Below, in pieces: positions 59,623 through 64,000 of a stretch of 64,000 bases of DNA. Location: contig NZ_FTMJ01000013.1 in assembly GCF_900156095.1 (NCBI RefSeq), forward strand, positions 1-64,000, written 5' to 3'. Position numbers and translations under genes: made by a program. Numbering within the stretch: position 1 is the stretch's first letter; each line of letters begins with the position of its first letter. The notes beneath the pieces are model-generated. The model saw only the letters and a list, made by a program, of their open reading frames with translations. It did no database searches and was not told the DNA's origin. The stretch comes from Aeromonas sp. RU39B. GTDB lineage: Bacteria > Pseudomonadota > Gammaproteobacteria > Enterobacterales > Aeromonadaceae.

Positions 59623-59940
59623 ATGAGTTCATTAACACAGATGGATCAGCATGCTGAAGCCGCGGCGGCCTTGCTCAAGGCTCTCGCCCATCCCGAGCGG
59701 TTGATGGTGTTGTGCCAGCTGACGCAAGGGGAGAAAGGGGTGGGTGAGCTGCTGGCTAAAAGCCGGCTGGGACAGTCGGCTTTTAGCCAGCAATTGGCGG
59801 TATTAAGACGCTGTGGCGTGATCCGCTCGCGCAAGGTTTCCCAGCAGATTTACTACTCGCTGGCCAGCGATGCGGTGGCCGATGTGCTGATGGCGCTCCA
59901 GAAAAATTATTGTGATCCACGGGAGAATATCGATGTTTGA
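59623..59940 (+). CDS. ArsR-family persulfide sensor (SqrR/BigR/YgaV type)
   Basis: 105 residues. ALLKALAHPERLMVLCQLTQ then SAFSQQLAVLRRCGVIRSRK is the winged helix of ArsR/SmtB proteins. Cys31 and Cys97 are 66 residues apart, the same spacing as the tetrasulfide-forming pair of SqrR (41/107) and BigR (42/108). An extra Cys64 lies near the recognition region. It should repress both divergent units until reactive sulfur oxidises the pair. Confidence 0.9.
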   Translation: MSSLTQMDQHAEAAAALLKALAHPERLMVLCQLTQGEKGVGELLAKSRLGQSAFSQQLAVLRRCGVIRSRKVSQQIYYSLASDAVADVLMALQKNYCDPRENIDV

Positions 59941-60346
59941 AATGCAATGGCTGCTTTCGCTGCTAGGAGGTGCGCTGGTCGGCAGTGCTGCACTCATGCT
60001 GCTGCTGGTCAATGGCCGCATAGCAGGGATAAGCGGCATCCTGGCTGGTGCCCTGCAGAGCCGGCAGCTTTGGCGCTGGGTTTTCTTACTCGGGCTGGGG
60101 GCCGGCGCTTGGAGCGGATTTACTCTGGGACTTGCCGAAATGCCAGATTTTACTGCCTTGCCAAGCTGGCCCGTGGTCGCGCTGGCCGGTTTGCTGGTTG
60201 GCGTTGGTACCCGCCTTGCGAATGGCTGCACCAGTGGACACGGCATCTGTGGTCTGGGGCGTTTATCACCCCGCTCGATGGTGGCTACCCTGACTTTTAT
60301 GGGCGTGGCTGCGCTGACCGTCTTCGTTACCCATCATCTGCTGTAA
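59933..60346 (+). CDS. YeeE/YedE family half-transporter (PmpA-like)
   Basis: 137 residues from ATG 59933 (GGGAGA upstream), overlapping the regulator stop by 8 nt. Four membrane helices; the motif LANGCTSGHGICGLGRLSPR is diagnostic of the YeeE/YedE sulfur-transport family, with its cysteines lining the path for thiosulfate or related sulfur compounds. A second half-size member follows, so the pair makes one full-length unit. Confidence 0.88.
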   Translation: MFEMQWLLSLLGGALVGSAALMLLLVNGRIAGISGILAGALQSRQLWRWVFLLGLGAGAWSGFTLGLAEMPDFTALPSWPVVALAGLLVGVGTRLANGCTSGHGICGLGRLSPRSMVATLTFMGVAALTVFVTHHLL

Positions 60347-60356
60347 AGGAGTCTTC

Positions 60357-60791
60357 ATGATGATGTTTGTCGCCCTGTTTTCCGGTGTCTTGTTTGGGCT
60401 GGGATTGGCCGTATCCGGTATGGTTGATCCGGCCCGGGTTATCGGTTTTCTTGATGTGGCCGGAGTCTGGGATCCCAGCCTGATGTTTGTGATGGTGGGG
60501 GCTCTGGGTGTTTTTACACCGGGCTATTTCCTACTGGTGAAGCCTCGTCTGTGCAGCTTGTCAGGCTGTGCTTTCCAGTTTTCGAATCAGAAAATAATAG
60601 ACAGAAGACTCGTTGGAGGCGCGGCGTTGTTCGGACTAGGCTGGGGGATGGCAGGGATTTGTCCGGGGCCGGCCTTGAGTCTGCTGGCCAGTGGTGAGCC
60701 GCGCATCCTGTTGTTTGTATTGTGTATGGGGATTGGTTTGTTCTTGGTTGACAAGGTGCTGTTACCACTAAGATGGCTGCGGCACGCCTGA
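60357..60791 (+). CDS. YeeE/YedE family half-transporter (PmpB-like)
   Basis: 144 residues, AAGGAG upstream. Four membrane helices: VALFSGVLFGLGLAVSGMVD, PSLMFVMVGALGVFTPGYFL, and GLGWGMAGICPGPALSLLAS with the conserved Cys-Pro-Gly-Pro. It pairs with the protein just upstream. In BigR operons of other bacteria the same two proteins sit beside SQR. Confidence 0.88.
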   Translation: MMMFVALFSGVLFGLGLAVSGMVDPARVIGFLDVAGVWDPSLMFVMVGALGVFTPGYFLLVKPRLCSLSGCAFQFSNQKIIDRRLVGGAALFGLGWGMAGICPGPALSLLASGEPRILLFVLCMGIGLFLVDKVLLPLRWLRHA

Positions 60792-60817
60792 TGGGATGAG
60801 TGACAGGGAGGTGAGAA

Positions 60818-61840
60818 ATGGGAAAAACGGTAACACTGTTATTCGCCATGCTGGTGGGAATACTCTGCAGCGCTGCCCGGGCAGCTGATGCTTCCCTGAC
60901 TGTTCAAGACGAGATGGTGCCTCGCTGGTTGCTGCTCGATGGCACGGTAGAAGCCATCAACAAGGGGACTATCGCCGCCCAGACCAGTGGTCGTGTTGTG
61001 CGCATGCTGGTTGATGTCAACGATCAGGTCGAGGCAGGTGCACCGCTCATTGAAATCAGCGGTAACGAGCAGTCCGCATCAGTCAATGGCGCTCAGGCGC
61101 AACTGGCACAAGCACAGGCACAGGAGAAAGAGGCTGACCGCCAGCTGGCCCGTTACCAGGCGCTATCGGTCAAGGGGGTGATTACTCGGGCCCAGCTTGA
61201 TAATGCTCAAGCCACGGCGCAGGCTGCCAGAGCTCGGGTCAAGGCCAGCGAGGCGGAGCTGACCAAGGCGCGTGAAGCCTATGGTTACACCCGGGTTCTG
61301 GCTCCATATGCTGGCATCGTCACAGCTCGCCATGTCGAGCTGGGTGAAACGGTGGCGCCGGGTACGCCCCTCTTATCGGGTCTGTCGCTCGATGCTCTGC
61401 GTGTAGAAGCACAATTGCCCCAGTCGGCGATGAGCAGGGCATCACTTACGGCCTCTCAGGTGCGAGTGTTGCTGCCATCGGGCGATGAGGTTCAACCAAC
61501 AAGTCTGACACGCTTTAACTATGCCGATAGCACGAGCCATACCTTTCATCTGCGCCTGACTCTGCCTGCCAAACAAGCCGGTGTGCTGCCCGGCATGTGG
61601 GTCAAGGCCAAGATCCTGCTTGGTGAGCGTCGTGCCCTGCTGATCCCGGCAACAGCACTGTTGCGTCAAGGTGAGCTCAGTGCAGTGTATCTGGCGCAAG
61701 GGAACGATTGGTCTCTGGTGCCGGTGCGGGTAGGTGATAGCACTGGCGATCGGGTCGAAATCCTCGCAGGCCTTCAGGCCGGAGACAGGATTGCTATCGA
61801 TGCCTGGTCCAGAGTACGAGAGGTGCATCATGAGCAGTGA
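60818..61840 (+). CDS. RND efflux periplasmic adaptor (membrane fusion protein)
   Basis: 340 residues, GGGAGG upstream. Signal peptide MGKTVTLLFAMLVGILCSAA with ARA cleavage. VEAINKGTIAAQTSGRVVRM and YTRVLAPYAGIVTARHVELG form the two lipoyl halves around an Ala/Gln/Arg hairpin (residues 90-150). The beta-barrel and membrane-proximal domains follow. It links the pump encoded next to an outer-membrane channel that is not in view. Overlaps the pump gene by 11 nt. Confidence 0.92.
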   Translation: MGKTVTLLFAMLVGILCSAARAADASLTVQDEMVPRWLLLDGTVEAINKGTIAAQTSGRVVRMLVDVNDQVEAGAPLIEISGNEQSASVNGAQAQLAQAQAQEKEADRQLARYQALSVKGVITRAQLDNAQATAQAARARVKASEAELTKAREAYGYTRVLAPYAGIVTARHVELGETVAPGTPLLSGLSLDALRVEAQLPQSAMSRASLTASQVRVLLPSGDEVQPTSLTRFNYADSTSHTFHLRLTLPAKQAGVLPGMWVKAKILLGERRALLIPATALLRQGELSAVYLAQGNDWSLVPVRVGDSTGDRVEILAGLQAGDRIAIDAWSRVREVHHEQ

Positions 61841-64000
61841 CAAGCCGCTTGGTATTGCCGGACGATTGGCGAGGGCGTTTCAGGGCAGCGCCATTACGCC
61901 TCTGCTGGCGCTGGTTGCCGTATTGCTCGGACTGTTTGCTGTCTCGGTGACTCCGAAGGAGGAGGAGCCGCAGATTGATGTCACGTTTGCGGATGTCTAC
62001 ATTCCCTATCCCGGAGCGACACCGCGCGAGGTTGAAAATCTGGTGACTACGCCGGCCGAGCAGGTGATTTCACAACTGGCCGGTATTGATACCCTCTACT
62101 CGTTTTCCCAGCCTGATGGTGCGCTTATCGTGGTTGTGTTCAAGGTCGGCGTGAAGCGGGCTCAGGCGATCGTGGATCTCTATAACCAGCTTTACTCCCA
62201 CAAAGATTGGCTGCCAACCGGGTTGGGGGTGGGAGATCCGCTGATCAAGCCTCGTGGCATCGATGATGTGCCGATTGTTAGTTTGACGTTGTGGAGTCAA
62301 TCACTTGGCACGCCCGCATTGACCCGCGCCGCTCATGAACTGGAGACCGAACTCAAGCGGTTACCCGGTACACGGGATATCACCACCATTGGTAGTCACG
62401 ACGAGGTTCTCAATGTGGTGCTGGATCCTGTTGCACTGGCCGCCCATAAGCTGACGGTAAGCGCTCTGGCCGATCGTCTTGGCGCAGCCAATAAGGTCGG
62501 GACGATTGCAGGTATCACGCAGAATAATCGTGAGTTCAAGGTGAGAGTCGGTGCATTTTTACATTCGCCGCAAGAGGTCACCCAATTAGTCGTGGGGGTA
62601 CATGAGGGGAAGCCGGTTTATCTTGGCGATGTCGCCAGCGTGACACTGGGGGCTGCGCTACCGACCCAGGCTGCCTGGTTTGCTAAAGGAGGCAAGGGCG
62701 CGCCACATCCGGCGGTGACCATCGCTATTGGCAAGCAGCCCGGTCAAAATGCTGTTGAGGTAGCCAAGCGGGTGGAGGCACGAGTTGCCGAGCTTAAAAA
62801 CCGTCTGCTGCCGGGCCAACTCGAGGTGACGGTAACCCGCGACTATGGTGTGACCGCTGCAGATAAGTCCAATACCCTGATTGGCAAGCTAATTTTCGCT
62901 ACGGCAGCGGTGGTTTTATTGGTGCTGGTCAGCATGGGGTGGCGTGAGTCGCTGGTGGTTGGGTTGGCCATCGTGATTACCTTGTTGCTAACACTGTTTG
63001 CGTCATGGGCCTGGGGCTTTACCCTCAACCGGGTCTCCCTGTTTGCCCTGATCTTCTCCATCGGCATTCTGGTCGACGATGCTATCGTCGTGGTAGAAAA
63101 CATCCACCGTCATCGCTCGCTCGAGAAGCGACCACTGCGCGAGTTGATCCCCGGTGCCGTCGATGAGGTGGGAGGGCCGACGATTCTGGCTACTCTCACC
63201 GTGATTGCAGCCCTGCTGCCAATGGCCTTTGTCTCTGGCTTGATGGGGCCTTATATGAGCCCCATTCCAATCAATGCCAGCATGGGGATGCTGCTCTCGT
63301 TGCTGGTGGCGTTTATTTTCTCTCCCTGGCTGGCTGGACATCTGCTTTCTCACCATGGCCATCATGCTGGCACCAGCGTGCAAGAAGGGCTGTTTCACCG
63401 CCTGATGTCTCCGTTTTTGCTCGGTCCCGGGGCAAGGCGAGCGCGGCGCTATTTGTGGCTCGCTGTGCTGCTGTTGGTTGGATTGGCATCCAGTTTGCCA
63501 GTTATCCAATGGGTCGTGCTCAAAATGCTTCCCTTTGATAACAAGTCAGAATTTCAGCTAGTGCTGGATATGCCGGAAGGAACCAGCTTTGAGCAAACCC
63601 AGCGTACCTTGCTGGCGATGGGCAGAGAGATTGGCCAAGTGCCAGAGGTTCGTGATTTCCAGATCTATGCCGGTACGGCAGCGCCGATTAACTTCAACGG
63701 CTTGGTGCGCCACTACTTTGCGCGAAGCGGTGCCAATGTGGGTGATATTCAGGTCAATCTGGTGGAAAAGCATGAGCGCAAACGCAGTAGCCATCTCATT
63801 GCTCTGTCAGTGCGTGATGCGCTGCAAGCCATCGCGCGTCGTGATGGGGGCAATCTTAAAGTGGTAGAGGTCCCGCCCGGTCCCCCCGTCTGGTCCCCGA
63901 TCTTGGCTGAAGTGTACGGACCAACCGAAGCCATTCGGTCAAAGGCGGCGGACAAAGTCATGGCCGCGTTGCGAGCCACACCAGATGTGGTGGATGTGGA
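61830..64000 (+). CDS. RND efflux pump, N-terminal 723 residues (3' end outside window)
   Basis: ATG 61830 overlaps the adaptor stop; the frame stays open to the right edge. The first membrane helix (TPLLALVAVLLGLFAVSVTP) is followed by the periplasmic porter domain (VDVTFADVYIPYPGATPREV-like, here IDVTFADVYIPYPGATPREV), then helices with FSIGILVDDAIVVVENIHRH, the proton-relay Asp pair of TM4, and GAVDEVGGPTILATLTVIAA. Closest in form to HAE-type exporters. Substrate unknown; linkage to the sulfide module is notable. Confidence 0.92.
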   Translation, partial: MSSDKPLGIAGRLARAFQGSAITPLLALVAVLLGLFAVSVTPKEEEPQIDVTFADVYIPYPGATPREVENLVTTPAEQVISQLAGIDTLYSFSQPDGALIVVVFKVGVKRAQAIVDLYNQLYSHKDWLPTGLGVGDPLIKPRGIDDVPIVSLTLWSQSLGTPALTRAAHELETELKRLPGTRDITTIGSHDEVLNVVLDPVALAAHKLTVSALADRLGAANKVGTIAGITQNNREFKVRVGAFLHSPQEVTQLVVGVHEGKPVYLGDVASVTLGAALPTQAAWFAKGGKGAPHPAVTIAIGKQPGQNAVEVAKRVEARVAELKNRLLPGQLEVTVTRDYGVTAADKSNTLIGKLIFATAAVVLLVLVSMGWRESLVVGLAIVITLLLTLFASWAWGFTLNRVSLFALIFSIGILVDDAIVVVENIHRHRSLEKRPLRELIPGAVDEVGGPTILATLTVIAALLPMAFVSGLMGPYMSPIPINASMGMLLSLLVAFIFSPWLAGHLLSHHGHHAGTSVQEGLFHRLMSPFLLGPGARRARRYLWLAVLLLVGLASSLPVIQWVVLKMLPFDNKSEFQLVLDMPEGTSFEQTQRTLLAMGREIGQVPEVRDFQIYAGTAAPINFNGLVRHYFARSGANVGDIQVNLVEKHERKRSSHLIALSVRDALQAIARRDGGNLKVVEVPPGPPVWSPILAEVYGPTEAIRSKAADKVMAALRATPDVVDV

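Overview
The window looks like a chromosomal segment of an Aeromonas-type gammaproteobacterium. The basis is moderately high GC, the content of the core genes (smpB-ssrA, ratA-ratB, bamE, recN, nadK, grpE-dnaK-dnaJ, a scr sucrose regulon), consensus sigma32 and LexA sites, and a tmRNA tag reading ANDETYALAA. The genus is inferred from gene content and was not tested by search.

Region 1 (1 to about 37,150) is most of a temperate short-tailed phage in prophage form; its left end lies outside the window. Early/middle genes (1-6,518) are a C5 DNA methyltransferase fragment, a replication initiator-like protein, DnaB helicase, Rha, NinB, a Ref-like HNH nuclease, a PD-(D/E)XK-like nuclease and a zinc-finger protein in the position of a lambda Q antiterminator. 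Late genes follow on the + strand: holin, endolysin, Rz/Rz1 (7,967-9,247), terminase, portal, a tRNA-Thr(UGU), scaffold, an N4-gp56-type capsid, adaptor/tail/fibre proteins, internal virion proteins, and a 2,046-residue polyvalent virion protein (29,488-35,628). No tail-tube, sheath or tape-measure genes are seen, which fits a podovirus. An island at 25.1-29.4 kb interrupts the late genes. It holds a leftward lipoprotein plus GYF/RDD membrane protein pair, an Arc-like repressor opposite two tiny ribbon-helix-helix proteins and a KilA-N antirepressor (a P22 immI-like layout), and a YefM-YoeB toxin-antitoxin pair.

The most unusual feature is a repeated cassette at 7,850, 13,578 and 29,397: a promoter-like TTGNCN-N16/17-CAAAAT ending in GTGGCACAAAAT, then exactly 12 nt, then GCCRGAST, then an intrinsic terminator. 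Four further terminator hairpins lie in the late + strand, so expression of the late genes should require processive antitermination. The Q-position zinc protein at 5,907 is the obvious candidate factor.

Region 2 (37,206-47,150) is host core: ssrA (tmRNA) and smpB, ratA-ratB, an SDR-type oxidoreductase, bamE, udp, a nucleoside hydrolase, a lipoprotein, a MOSC protein, a universal stress protein, recN with two LexA boxes, and nadK. The prophage abuts the 3' end of ssrA, a common phage attachment gene, but the integrase and the second att copy are not in view. A LexA-box-controlled 52-residue gene lies at the junction.

Region 3 (47,240-51,365) is the heat-shock cluster grpE-dnaK-dnaJ with two sigma32 promoters. 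Region 4 (51,480-57,982) is a sucrose PTS regulon scrY-scrK-scrA-scrB-scrR with palindromic operators and a CRP-like site. Region 5 (58,044-64,000) is a sulfide/persulfide module: a leftward DUF2892-sqr pair diverges from an SqrR/BigR-type regulator (Cys31/Cys97), two YeeE/YedE half-transporters, and an RND adaptor plus pump that runs off the right end.
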